Positions 41,889 through 50,263 of a stretch of 64,000 bases of DNA are shown here, piece by piece. The notes under the pieces are model-generated. The model was not told the DNA's origin. It searched no databases and saw nothing but the letters and a program-made list of their open reading frames with translations. The translations under genes and the position numbers were made by a program. The DNA is from Streptomyces rimosus (GTDB lineage Bacteria; Actinomycetota; Actinomycetes; Streptomycetales; Streptomycetaceae): NCBI RefSeq assembly GCF_008704655.1, contig NZ_CP023688.1:7446501-7510500 (forward strand), read 5' to 3'. Each line of letters starts with the position of its first letter. Position 1 is the stretch's first letter.

Positions 41889-43291
41889 GAGGCGGCTCCC
41901 TTCGGGGCGCTGGGGGCGGCGGTCCGTACCCCGTACGGCGGTGGCTCGTGGTGCCGCGGGTGGACGGGCCGCACCAGCTCGTTCGCGGCGAACCCGACGA
42001 CGAGCAGACCGATCATGACGAAGAAGGAAGTCGTGTACAGCTCGGGGCCGGTGTGCCCGGCGGACCTGCGGGCGTCGGCGATGGCGTTGACGATCAGCGG
42101 CCCGAGGACGCCCGCGGTGGACCACGCGGTGAGCAGCCGGCCGTGGATCGCGCCCACCTGGTACGTGCCGAACAGGTCCGTCAAGTAGGCGGGCACGGTG
42201 GCGAACCCGCCCCCGTAGAACGAGAGCAGTACCGCGGCGCACCCGATGAACAGCGGCTTGGACGCGTCGCCCGCCAGCGCGATCAGCAGATACATCAGCG
42301 CGCCGGCGCCCAGGTAGAGGCGGTAGACGTTCTTCCGCCCGGCCAGGTCGGAGGTGGCCGACCAGACGATCCGGCCGAGCATGTTGGCCAGCGACAGCAG
42401 GCCGACGAAGCCCGCCGCGGCCGACGCGCTCACCGGCGCGGCACTGTGCGCGAAGAAGTCGGCCACCATCGGCGCCGCCTTCTCCAGGATGCCGATACCC
42501 GCCGTGACGTTCGTGCACAGCACCACCCACAGACACCAGAACTGCGGGGTGCGCAGGGCGTTACGGGCGGAGACCTGCGCGGTGACCGGGGCGCGGGGCG
42601 CGGCCGTACGGCGTGGGGCGGAGCCGCCCGCGCCGGGGGTTTGCGCATCAGGGGCCTCCTCCTCGGTGGGCGGCACCCGTACGAGCAGCACCCCGAGCGT
42701 CATGAAGACCGCGTACGCCAGCCCCATCACCAGGAACGTCCGGGCGATCCCGGCCGGATTGGTGCCCAGTACGCCCAGCAGCCAGGCCGACCAGGGCGAG
42801 GCGATCAGGGCGCCGCCGCCGAAGCCCATGATGGCGATGCCGGTGGCCGTGCCGGGGCGGTCCGGGAACCACTTGATGAGCGTGGACACGGGGGAGATGT
42901 AGCCGATGCCCAGGCCGACGCCGCCGATCACCCCGTATCCGAGGACGACGAGCCAGTACTGCCGGGTGGCCGCGCCGAGCGCCGCCACCAGGAAGCCCGA
43001 GGAGAAGCAGACCGCCGAGACGGCCATCGCCCAGCGGGGGCCGTTGCGCTCGACGAGGGTGCCGCCGAACGCGGCGGACAGCCCCAGCATGACGATGGCC
43101 AGCTGGAAGGGGAGCGCGGACGCCGTCCCGGACAGGCCCAGCGCGGATTCCAGGGGTGGTTTGAACACGCTCCACGCGTACGCCTGCCCGATGGCGAGGT
43201 GGATCGACAGCGCCGCGGGCGGCACGAGCCAACGGCTCCAGCCCGGCGGCGCGACGACGGTACGGGGACGGGAACGGCCGGACGTACGCAT
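41885..43291 (-). CDS. OFA-family MFS transporter (oxalate/formate antiporter-like), 468 aa
   Basis: Twelve helices with the OFA features PAALSIHLAIGQAYAWSVFK at the N-terminus, GVGLGIGYISPVSTLIKWFP in helix 4 and the loop after it, and TATGIAIMGFGGGALI. The long hydrophilic loop between halves spans about residues 222-260. Family members exchange small carboxylates such as oxalate/formate. I prefer the ATG at 43291; GTG at 43318 overlaps its own possible ribosome site. Its stop overlaps the small-subunit gene. No oxalyl-CoA decarboxylase gene is nearby, so the carboxylate is uncertain. Confidence 0.87.
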   Translation of the reverse strand: MRTSGRSRPRTVVAPPGWSRWLVPPAALSIHLAIGQAYAWSVFKPPLESALGLSGTASALPFQLAIVMLGLSAAFGGTLVERNGPRWAMAVSAVCFSSGFLVAALGAATRQYWLVVLGYGVIGGVGLGIGYISPVSTLIKWFPDRPGTATGIAIMGFGGGALIASPWSAWLLGVLGTNPAGIARTFLVMGLAYAVFMTLGVLLVRVPPTEEEAPDAQTPGAGGSAPRRTAAPRAPVTAQVSARNALRTPQFWCLWVVLCTNVTAGIGILEKAAPMVADFFAHSAAPVSASAAAGFVGLLSLANMLGRIVWSATSDLAGRKNVYRLYLGAGALMYLLIALAGDASKPLFIGCAAVLLSFYGGGFATVPAYLTDLFGTYQVGAIHGRLLTAWSTAGVLGPLIVNAIADARRSAGHTGPELYTTSFFVMIGLLVVGFAANELVRPVHPRHHEPPPYGVRTAAPSAPKGAAS

Positions 43292-43385
43292 GAGGCGGAA
43301 CGTACAGCGTTCACCCACCTCCGGGAAGTACGCCCACGCCGCGCCCGCGTCCGCGAACCCGCCGGCACCGCGCCCCGGCCGCCCC

Positions 43386-44003
43386 TCAGGCCGCCACGGA
43401 CAGCCGCCGCTCGCGGGACGACTGCCGCGCCTGCGCCAGCGTCTCCCTGGTCAGCACCGACAGCGGCGCCACGATCCCGCACTTCTGGCACACCGGTCCC
43501 GCCATCGGAAAGCGTTCGAGATCCGTGCGCCAGACGAACCACCGCGTGTCGCAGACCGGGCAGTCCGCCCGCGGCGTACCCGCCTCCATCGCCCGGATCA
43601 TGCTGCGCAGCACCGCGGGCAGCGGCGCCGCGGGATGCCGGTGGGGCGCTTCGCACGGCACGATGTCACAGCCGCCCCACGTACGCCGGTGCCAGTCGTC
43701 GAGCGCACTGGGCTGCCGGATGCCGTCGTGCTTCTCGCGGCGCCTGCGGGCCGCGAACTCCTGCTCGTACCCGAGCCAGACGGCGCGGGCCTCCTCCAGT
43801 TCCTCCAGCGCGGCCACCAGCCGCGCCGGGTCGGGTTCGCGGTCCTCGGTCGCGATGCCCGCCCTGGTGCACAGATGGTGCCAGGTCGCCCGGTGCCCGT
43901 ACGGGGCGAAGCGTTCGAGGCACTTGCGCAGGGCCGTACGCCGCTGGGTGGCGACGAGACGGGGGTTGCGCACCTGTTCTGCGAGAGCTCTGAAACCGGC
44001 CAA
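43386..44003 (-). CDS. zinc-ribbon protein of unknown function, 205 aa
   Basis: Start is TTG at 44003 with GGAGGTGGG seven bases upstream; a longer frame has no start signal. The N-terminal half is basic and helical (RALAEQVRNPRLVATQRRTA, AALEELEEARAVWLGYEQEF). The C-terminal part has two CxxC knuckles, DCPVCDTRWFVWR and VCQKCGIVAPL, which would bind one zinc. No membrane helix or catalytic motif is seen. The layout suggests a nucleic-acid or protein-binding factor. It sits alone between the MFS gene and a 353-base gap, and I cannot assign a process. Confidence 0.65.
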   Translation of the reverse strand: MAGFRALAEQVRNPRLVATQRRTALRKCLERFAPYGHRATWHHLCTRAGIATEDREPDPARLVAALEELEEARAVWLGYEQEFAARRRREKHDGIRQPSALDDWHRRTWGGCDIVPCEAPHRHPAAPLPAVLRSMIRAMEAGTPRADCPVCDTRWFVWRTDLERFPMAGPVCQKCGIVAPLSVLTRETLAQARQSSRERRLSVAA

Positions 44004-44356
44004 TTCATCCCACCTCCGTGGGGAGGACCCGACTGGACAGAGAATGGACGTAGCGGACCGCCCACCGGATCCATCGAACTGTCTTGCGGGTGTGTGGTGG
44101 CGGCACTCGCGCCGCACCGGTCGCGCCCCTCGCTCCCGGTGTCCCCCGCGGCGCCCGGCGCGCCTCGTGTGCATCATCCACCGTACATCTGTGGGGATTT
44201 GAGAAAGTTAAGGTTGCCCACCTTCCGACTGCGGCGCGGTTTCGGCGCCCTCGCCGCAAGGGGCGCCGGTGACTCCTGGTACCCACACGCGGGGCGATCG
44301 ATCCATGAGACGGGCCACTTGACGCTTTCCCGACCCGTACGAGGGTCCGCGCCGCT
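44004..44356. other. intergenic region upstream of the zinc-ribbon gene
   Basis: No convincing gene. It should hold the minus-strand promoter of the zinc-ribbon gene. A short A/T-rich stretch near 44195-44215 (GATTTGAGAAAGTTAAGG) stands out. A 7-base inverted repeat (44339-44368) overlaps the stop of the hydrolase gene and may act as its terminator. Confidence 0.45.
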
Positions 44357-45673
44357 CTATTCCCTCGTGACCCGCCCGGCCCCCAGCACCACCCGCGCCA
44401 GCTCCCCGTGGCAGATGTCACTGTGCGCGCCGGCGGGCGGCGGACCGTCGCGGACCACGGACGACGCGTCGATGTTCACGCAGCCCGCACCCGGGACCGC
44501 GGCGCCCAGCCGCACGCTCCGGGTGCCGTCCACCGCCTGGATGCCGTCATGGCCGATCGCGCCCCAGCGGTCGAACAGACCCAGGAAGCTCGCCGAGTCG
44601 CCGGAGAGCTTGGAGGCCAGCGGGTAGAGCATGCCCAGCGCCGAGTCGTGCCCCGAGAAGCAGGCCACCATCGGGCCGTCCACCCGCTGCTGCACCCCTT
44701 GCAGTGCCCCGCCGTGGTCCGGGTCGTGCGGCAGCCGGGCGGCGAAGGCGTAGTGCGAGAAGGCGGCCTGGAGCAGGGTCACGGACTTCACCGCGGTGTC
44801 GCCGGCGGGCATGCCGCGCAGCGCGTACGACACCAGCCGGGCACCGAAGCTGTGCCCGATCAGGTGGATGCGCACGCCCGGCGCGCTCTCGACCAGCGCG
44901 CCGAGCACCGGGCCCAGCCCCAGCTGGCCCACCACGCCCGACCGCCGCTTCATCCCGTAATAACTCGACTGCCGCAAAAACTCCTTCGCCCCGTTCCACA
45001 GCCGCTTCAGACCGTCCCCGAACAGCTCCTGATGCCCGCACTTCTCCAGCGCCGCCGTGAAGATCTCGCACACCCCGAGCGGGTCGTCGGTGAGCATCGC
45101 GGGCATGCCGGCGCCCAGGTCCTCGGCCAGCCGTTCCGCCGGGCTGTTCGCGCGTACGGACACCAGGTCGCGGACGAGACGCGCGTACTCGTCGAAGGCG
45201 GACCGGGCCTCGGGCCGCCCGGCGAGCAGCTCCTGCACGCGCCGCAGCGTCAGCTCCCGGCCGGGGAAGCACCGCGCCAGAGCGCGCAGCGTCGCGTCCT
45301 CCAGCAGCGGCGGACCGGCCGGCACGGTGGGCAGACCGGCCGGTGCCGGAGGGAAGTCCGGGATCGGCTCGTCCGCGAACCGCATCGCCGGCCAGATCAC
45401 CCCGGCGTACCCGAGGCGCACCCCGGCCCCCGCCATCGCCGGGAACGGCGCGAAGAACCGCCCGTACAGACTCGTGGCCATCGACCGGTCGTTGTTCCAG
45501 CCGTGCGCGAAGACCAGCAGGTCGGTGACGCGCTCCCGCGCCGCCCCGGCCACCAGCCGGTCCCGCTGCCCGGCGTCCGGGTCGCCGTCGGCGTCGAACG
45601 TCAGCTCCCAGTACGGCTGTACGCCGATGTCCCCGGCCGCCGCTGCGCCGGAACTGCCCGCGGTACCCGTCAT
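44357..45673 (-). CDS. alpha/beta-hydrolase-fold protein, 438 aa
   Basis: The nucleophile elbow is HLIGHSFGARLVSYALRG with Ser in GHSFG, and VTDLLVFAHGWNNDRSM near residue 50 gives the oxyanion-side HGW motif. A possible acid/base pair is later (IGHDGIQAVD). No signal peptide, so it probably acts in the cytoplasm or at the membrane. ATG at 45673 follows AGGGGGG. Proteins of this kind in Streptomyces are sometimes annotated as Ser/Thr kinases by mistake; no kinase motif is present. The substrate is unknown; size and loop insertions suggest an ester or lipid hydrolase. Confidence 0.78.
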   Translation of the reverse strand: MTGTAGSSGAAAAGDIGVQPYWELTFDADGDPDAGQRDRLVAGAARERVTDLLVFAHGWNNDRSMATSLYGRFFAPFPAMAGAGVRLGYAGVIWPAMRFADEPIPDFPPAPAGLPTVPAGPPLLEDATLRALARCFPGRELTLRRVQELLAGRPEARSAFDEYARLVRDLVSVRANSPAERLAEDLGAGMPAMLTDDPLGVCEIFTAALEKCGHQELFGDGLKRLWNGAKEFLRQSSYYGMKRRSGVVGQLGLGPVLGALVESAPGVRIHLIGHSFGARLVSYALRGMPAGDTAVKSVTLLQAAFSHYAFAARLPHDPDHGGALQGVQQRVDGPMVACFSGHDSALGMLYPLASKLSGDSASFLGLFDRWGAIGHDGIQAVDGTRSVRLGAAVPGAGCVNIDASSVVRDGPPPAGAHSDICHGELARVVLGAGRVTRE

Positions 45674-45842
45674 GACGCCCCCCTGAGCGGCGCGCCGGGC
45701 CACGCTGTCGGGCCGGACTTCCGGGCCGCGCCGCGTTGTGCAGCGCATCGTCCTGCGGAAGGGGGAATCCGGCCATACGTCAGGTGGGGGCGATCCGGGG
45801 GCGGGGCCGGAACCCGGTAGCAGCCCCGGCCCAGCGGCTTCT

Positions 45843-47219
45843 TCAGCCCGCCAACTCCCTCTCCCGCGTCTCCGGCAGTGCAAGTACGCACAGCAGCGAC
45901 ACGACCGCCATCGCCGTCACATACCATCCCACGGAGCCCGACCCGAAGGCCGCCTGCAACCGGGTCGCCACCAGCGGCGACACCGCGCCGCCCAGTACCC
46001 CGCCCAGGTTGTACGCCAGCGAGGCGCCCGAATACCGCACGGTGGTGCCGAACAGCTCCGGCAGATAGGCGCCCATCGGCCCGTACACCACCCCCATGCA
46101 GAACAACGCGCCCCCGATCGCCACCGCGATCAGCACCGGCTGTCCGGTGTCCAGCAGCGGAAAGAGGACGAGCCCCCAGACGACCGCGGCCGCCGTCCCG
46201 GCCAGCACCAGCTTGCGCCGCCCCGCGCCGTCCGAGCGGGTGGCGGCGAGCCAGGTGCCGGCGGCCAGGAAGAGGCAGGCGATCAGTGAGAGGGCGAGCA
46301 TGGTGTTGCGGGAGACGCCGAGCGTGCCGGTCGCGTACGCCAGGCAGTACGTGGTCGCCGTGTAGAAGAGCCCGTACGCGATGATCATCCCGCCCGCGCC
46401 GAGCAGCAGTTCACGCGGATGCCGGCGCAGCACATCCAGCGCGGGCACCTTGCTCGCCTCCCGCGCGTCCATCACCTTCGCGAACACCGGCGTCTCGCTG
46501 ATCTTCAGCCGTACGAACAGCCCCACCGCCACCAGCAGGAACGACAACAGGAACGGCACCCGCCACCCCCACGACCGGAACGCGCCGTCGTCCAGCACCG
46601 CCGACAGCAGCCAGAACACGCCCGTCGCCGCGAAGAACCCCACCGACGGCCCCAGTTGCGGAAACGCCGCATACAGCCCGCGCCGCTTCTTCGGCGCGTG
46701 CTCCACCGCCAGCAGCGCGGCCCCGCCCCACTCGCCGCCCAGCCCGATCCCTTGCAGGAACCGCAGCACGATCAGCAACAGCGGCGCCCATATCCCCAGC
46801 GTCCCGTACCCCGGCAACAATCCCACCAGGGCGGTCGACAACCCCATCAGCAACAACGAGGCCACCAACACGGACTTCCGCCCCACGCGGTCCCCGAAAT
46901 GCCCGAACACCACCGACCCGAGCGGCCGCGCCGCGAACGCCACCGCGTAGGTGGAGAACGACGCGAGGGTGGCGTTGACCGGATCGAGGGTCGGAAAGAA
47001 CGCCTGGTTGAGGACGAGGGCGGCGGCCGTCCCGTAGATATAGAAGTCGTAGAACTCGATCGCCGTCCCGATGAACGAGGCCACGGCCACACGGCGGAGG
47101 CGTTCGGGGGCGGCGGGCGCGGCGGTGTCCTCGCCCGCGGGCGTATGCGTCACGCCCGGGACCCCGTCCGCCGGAACGGCTGCTGATGTCGCGTCACTGT
47201 GCACGAGCCGCACTGTCAC
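45843..47219 (-). CDS. metabolite:H+ symporter (MHS) MFS transporter, 458 aa
   Basis: Starts with RRVAVASFIGTAIEFYDFYI, the classical N-terminal helix of shikimate/proline/alpha-ketoglutarate permeases, followed by GHFGDRVGRKSVLVASLLLM and RFLQGIGLGGEWGGAALLAV. Twelve helices, typical length. Members import organic acids, betaines or proline with protons. GTG at 47219 has no strong ribosome site; the N-terminal 35 residues are polar. It stands alone, with the hydrolase gene downstream on the same strand after 169 bases. Confidence 0.88.
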   Translation of the reverse strand: MTVRLVHSDATSAAVPADGVPGVTHTPAGEDTAAPAAPERLRRVAVASFIGTAIEFYDFYIYGTAAALVLNQAFFPTLDPVNATLASFSTYAVAFAARPLGSVVFGHFGDRVGRKSVLVASLLLMGLSTALVGLLPGYGTLGIWAPLLLIVLRFLQGIGLGGEWGGAALLAVEHAPKKRRGLYAAFPQLGPSVGFFAATGVFWLLSAVLDDGAFRSWGWRVPFLLSFLLVAVGLFVRLKISETPVFAKVMDAREASKVPALDVLRRHPRELLLGAGGMIIAYGLFYTATTYCLAYATGTLGVSRNTMLALSLIACLFLAAGTWLAATRSDGAGRRKLVLAGTAAAVVWGLVLFPLLDTGQPVLIAVAIGGALFCMGVVYGPMGAYLPELFGTTVRYSGASLAYNLGGVLGGAVSPLVATRLQAAFGSGSVGWYVTAMAVVSLLCVLALPETRERELAG

Positions 47220-47330
47220 GCGGGACTGTTGGGGCAGTCAATAGGTGGGATGTGGTGTCTTGGGTGGTGAGACGGGGGAGGTGGTGGTGATCGGGACGGC
47301 AGGGGCCGTCGTTCGCCGATTTCCGGCCTG

Positions 47331-47969
47331 ATGATGATCGCGGCTCGGGTGGCCATCGCGGCCTTGGTGGTGGTCATCGTGCTGATGCTGGCCGGCGTGG
47401 TCTACATCAGCCTGTTCGTCGGGTGGACGCCGGGAAGGGCGGAGCCGGGCGATGTCGTCGGTGCCTGGACAGGGCCGCACGGCGCGCAGGTGACGTTGCG
47501 CAAGGACGGGTCGGCGACCGCGTCGAAGGTGCCGAGCAACCCCGGGGACCACAACCCGGAAGACACCTTCGGCGGCGAGGGCACGTGGAAGCTGGGGAGG
47601 GCGACGAACTCCCTCGCGGAACAGGACATTCAGGTCGAGGTCGGTACCGGGCCGGGAAAGATCATGACCTTCGAGCTGGTGGTCGACGGCGACGGGGCGC
47701 GGGACGGCCTCCACATACCGGTGTCCGGCCAGGTGGCGGCTGCCGGGGCGGGCCATGGCGGTGCGAGGGCCGTCGGCCAGGTGGTCGGTGACGCCGAGGA
47801 GGGCCGCCTCCCGTTACCAGTGTCGCCGGCACCCCCTCCCGCTATCAGTAGCGCAGATACTCCCTCCGCATCCGCCGGAAGCCCGCCAAGTCCTCCTGCC
47901 AGGCCCCGGCTACCTCATCCACTCCGGCGCCCGCGTCGATCATCGTGCGGACGCGTGGGGTGCCGGTGA
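47331..47969 (+). CDS. small membrane-anchored protein with unreliable C-terminus, 212 aa
   Basis: An N-terminal helix (AARVAIAALVVVIVLMLAGV) anchors a domain with GDVVGAWTGPHGAQVTLRKD, TFGGEGTWKLGR and IMTFELVVDGDGARDGLHIP. This resembles small secreted Streptomyces proteins that end soon after a similar GLYIP segment. After about residue 135 the sequence turns into Gly/Ala then Pro/Arg-rich residues, includes an in-frame TTA at 47814, and the last 125 bases overlap the end of the convergent NamZ gene. The real protein probably ended near 47745-47760 before a frameshift or loss of its stop. Confidence 0.5.
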   Translation: MMIAARVAIAALVVVIVLMLAGVVYISLFVGWTPGRAEPGDVVGAWTGPHGAQVTLRKDGSATASKVPSNPGDHNPEDTFGGEGTWKLGRATNSLAEQDIQVEVGTGPGKIMTFELVVDGDGARDGLHIPVSGQVAAAGAGHGGARAVGQVVGDAEEGRLPLPVSPAPPPAISSADTPSASAGSPPSPPARPRLPHPLRRPRRSSCGRVGCR

Positions 47970-49233
47970 GTTTGTCGATCCAGTGGTCCGGGCGCCAGGC
48001 GAAGTCGGGCCAGGTGCGTTTCGCGGTGATCAGGAGGGCGATGCCGGTGCGGACCGGGTCGAAGGCCCGGCGGTCGTGGACGTGGAGCTGGACGCCGCCG
48101 ATGGTCTTGCCCTGGAACTTGGAGAAGGTGGGGGCGAAGTGCGCCTCGCGGAAGTGGACGCCGGGGAGGCCGAGGTCCGTGGCGAGGGCGGTGATCGCGG
48201 CGGCCCAGCGGCGGTCGATGCCGTCCGCGCCGAGCAGTTCGAAGGGGCGGGTGGTGCCGCGGCCCTCGGAGAGGTTGGTGCCCTCGAAGAGGCAGGTGCC
48301 CGCGTAGACCAGGGCGGTGTCCGGGGTGGGCATGTTGGGGCTGGGTGGGACCCAGGGGAGGCCGGTCGCGTCGAAGAAGTCCGACCGCCGCCAGCCCTTC
48401 ATCGGGACGGTCTCCAGCTCGGCCGGCCGGCCCGCCACGCGTGGCACGAACTCGGCGTTGAAGAGGACGGCGAGTTCGGCCACGGTCATGGCGTGGGCCA
48501 GGGCGATCGGTTCACGGCCCACGCCCGAGGCTTGGGCACGGTCCAGTACGGGGCCGGTGGCGGCGCGGCCCGTCACCGGGTTGGGGCGGTCCAGGACGAC
48601 GAAGTGTTTGCCCGCGAGGACGGACGCGACCATGCAGTCGTACAGCGTCCAGATGTAGGTGTAGAAGCGCGCGCCGACGTCCTGGATGTCGAAGACGACG
48701 GTGTCCACGCCGGACCGGGTGAAGATGTCCGCCAGCGCCCGGCCGCTCTTGCCGTACGTGTCGTGGACGGGCAGGCCGGTGGCCGGGTCCTCGTAGCTGC
48801 CCTCGGAGCCGCCCGCCTGCGCGGTGCCCCGGAAGCCGTGCTCGGGGCCGAAGACGGCGGCCAGGTCCACCCGTTTGTCGGCGTGCATCACGTCCACGAT
48901 GTGGCGTACGTCCGGGGTGACGCCGGTGGGGTTGGTGACGATGCCGATCCGGCGGCCGGAGAGGAGGGCGTAGCCGTCGGCGGCGAGGCGGTCGAAGCCG
49001 GCGCGGACCCGGGGGCGGGCTCCCTGTGCGGAGGCTTCTGCCGCTCCGGTCCCGGCTGCATCGGTGCCAGACGTATCGGTGCCGGTCGCTTCGCCGCCTC
49101 CCGTCGCGGACCGGCCGGCGCCCGTGCCTCCGTACGCCGCAGCCGCCTCGCCCGTCATCGCCGTCGCACCCATCGCACCCGCCGCGCTCGTGACCGCCGT
49201 AGCGGCCAGCAGTTTCCGTCTGGACACGGTCAT
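47845..49233 (-). CDS. namZ: DUF1343 exo-beta-N-acetylmuramidase (NamZ-like), 462 aa
   Basis: After a Tat-type signal (VSRRKLLAATAVTSAAGAMG) and a Gly/Ala/Thr-rich linker, the NamZ domain starts RAGFDRLAADGYALLSGRRI and continues IGIVTNPTGVTPDVRH, AVFGPEHGFRGTAQAG, DTVVFDIQDVGARFYTYIW and VLDRPNPVTGR. The last region has WVPPSPNMPTPDTALVYAGT and EGTNLSEGRGTTRPFELLGA. NamZ releases MurNAc from the non-reducing end of peptidoglycan fragments. ATG at 49233 with GGAGGTGG. Here it would be exported folded and take part in wall turnover or scavenging. The N-terminal linker of ~40 residues is unusual in length. Confidence 0.88.
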   Translation of the reverse strand: MTVSRRKLLAATAVTSAAGAMGATAMTGEAAAAYGGTGAGRSATGGGEATGTDTSGTDAAGTGAAEASAQGARPRVRAGFDRLAADGYALLSGRRIGIVTNPTGVTPDVRHIVDVMHADKRVDLAAVFGPEHGFRGTAQAGGSEGSYEDPATGLPVHDTYGKSGRALADIFTRSGVDTVVFDIQDVGARFYTYIWTLYDCMVASVLAGKHFVVLDRPNPVTGRAATGPVLDRAQASGVGREPIALAHAMTVAELAVLFNAEFVPRVAGRPAELETVPMKGWRRSDFFDATGLPWVPPSPNMPTPDTALVYAGTCLFEGTNLSEGRGTTRPFELLGADGIDRRWAAAITALATDLGLPGVHFREAHFAPTFSKFQGKTIGGVQLHVHDRRAFDPVRTGIALLITAKRTWPDFAWRPDHWIDKLTGTPRVRTMIDAGAGVDEVAGAWQEDLAGFRRMRREYLRY

Positions 49234-49370
49234 GCGTCCACCTCCGCCGTCAGGCCAGTGTCGTGCGCACGCTAACGCCCGGCGGCCTCCGGGGGAACGC
49301 GCCGGACGGCGTGCCGCGTGCCGTCGCCGCGTCCGGCGCACGGGCGGGTCCGCGCCCTTCCGCTTCGCCA

Positions 49371-49388
49371 TACCGACTGGTTAGTCTG
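49371..49388. promoter_or_regulatory. TetR-type operator before the SDR / acyl-CoA synthetase / TetR operon
   Basis: The left arm CGCCATACCGACT (49366-49378, allowing for the TTCG before it) is identical to the reverse complement of the left flank of the site at 56161-56178. The right arm (GGTTAGTCT) is degenerate. It lies 53 bases before the SDR start. Confidence 0.6.
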
Positions 49389-49441
49389 CCTGGCAGTCGT
49401 GTCAGGGGCGACCGATCAGGGGCGACCGAGGGAGACCGCAG

Positions 49442-50263
49442 GTGGAAGCCGTACGGGACAGGACAGTCGTGGTGACCGGGGCGGGCGGCGGCATCGGCGC
49501 CGCGCTCGCCCGCCGCTTCGCCGCCGGAGGGGCGCGGGTGGCGGTCAACGACCTGGACGCGGCCAAGGCCGAGGCCACCGCGCGCGAGATCGGCGCCGTC
49601 GCGGTTCCCGGTGACGCCTCCACCGTCGTACCGGCGGCCCGCGAGGCGCTCGGCGGCACCGTCGACATCTTCTGTGCCAACGCCGGGGTCGGCACCGGCG
49701 GCGGCCCCGAGGCGCCGGACGACGCCTGGGAGCTGGCCTGGGACGTCAACGTGATGGCGCACGTACGGGCGGCCCGCGCGCTGCTGCCCGAGTGGCTGGA
49801 GCGCGGCGCGGGCCGGTTCGTGTCCACCGTGTCCGCGGCGGGCCTGCTGACCATGGTGGGCGCGGCCCCGTACAGCGTCACCAAGCACGGCGCGTACGCC
49901 TTCGCCGAGTGGCTGTCGCTGACATACCGGCACCGCGGGATAGCCGTGCACGCGATCTGCCCGCAGGGGGTGCGCACCGACATGCTCGCGGCCACCGGCG
50001 CGGCCGGGGAGCTGGTGCTGACCCCGACGGCGATCGAGCCCGCCGCCGTCGCCGACGCGCTCTTCGCGGCGATGGCGGAGGAGCGGTTCCTGGTGCTGCC
50101 GCACCCGGAGGTCGGGGAGTACTACACCGCGCGGGCGGGCGATACCGAACGGTGGCTGGGCGGCATGAACCGCCTCCAGCGGAAGCTGGAAGGCGCCGGG
50201 CGGCCGGAGGCCGTCGTGGAGCCCGCGGCCGGTGCCGCCGCGGCCGAGGAGGCGGCCCGATGA
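49442..50263 (+). CDS. short-chain dehydrogenase/reductase, 273 aa
   Basis: NAD(P)-binding TGAGGGIGAALARRFA at residues 12-27, NAG motif FCANAGVGTGG, catalytic serine in STVSAAGLL and YxxxK in APYSVTKHGAYAF. GTG at 49442. The C-terminal 25 residues are Ala/Glu-rich and disordered. It is the first gene of an operon with an acyl-CoA synthetase (ATGA overlap) and a TetR regulator. Likely role: oxidation or reduction of a hydroxyacyl or steroid-like CoA-linked intermediate. An operator of the ATACCGACT type lies just upstream. Confidence 0.88.
   Translation: MEAVRDRTVVVTGAGGGIGAALARRFAAGGARVAVNDLDAAKAEATAREIGAVAVPGDASTVVPAAREALGGTVDIFCANAGVGTGGGPEAPDDAWELAWDVNVMAHVRAARALLPEWLERGAGRFVSTVSAAGLLTMVGAAPYSVTKHGAYAFAEWLSLTYRHRGIAVHAICPQGVRTDMLAATGAAGELVLTPTAIEPAAVADALFAAMAEERFLVLPHPEVGEYYTARAGDTERWLGGMNRLQRKLEGAGRPEAVVEPAAGAAAAEEAAR

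Noticed and set aside
44084..44272. 62-residue plus-strand frame in the gap before the hydrolase gene
   Set aside because: No ribosome site, Arg/Pro-rich composition, antisense to the promoter region of the zinc-ribbon gene.
44948..44964. taa triplets that would be TTA codons on the minus strand
   Set aside because: They fall out of frame with the hydrolase gene (they are parts of Tyr codons); similar triplets near 2877, 3422, 4522, 11948, 34131, 53810 and 58106 were also out of frame.
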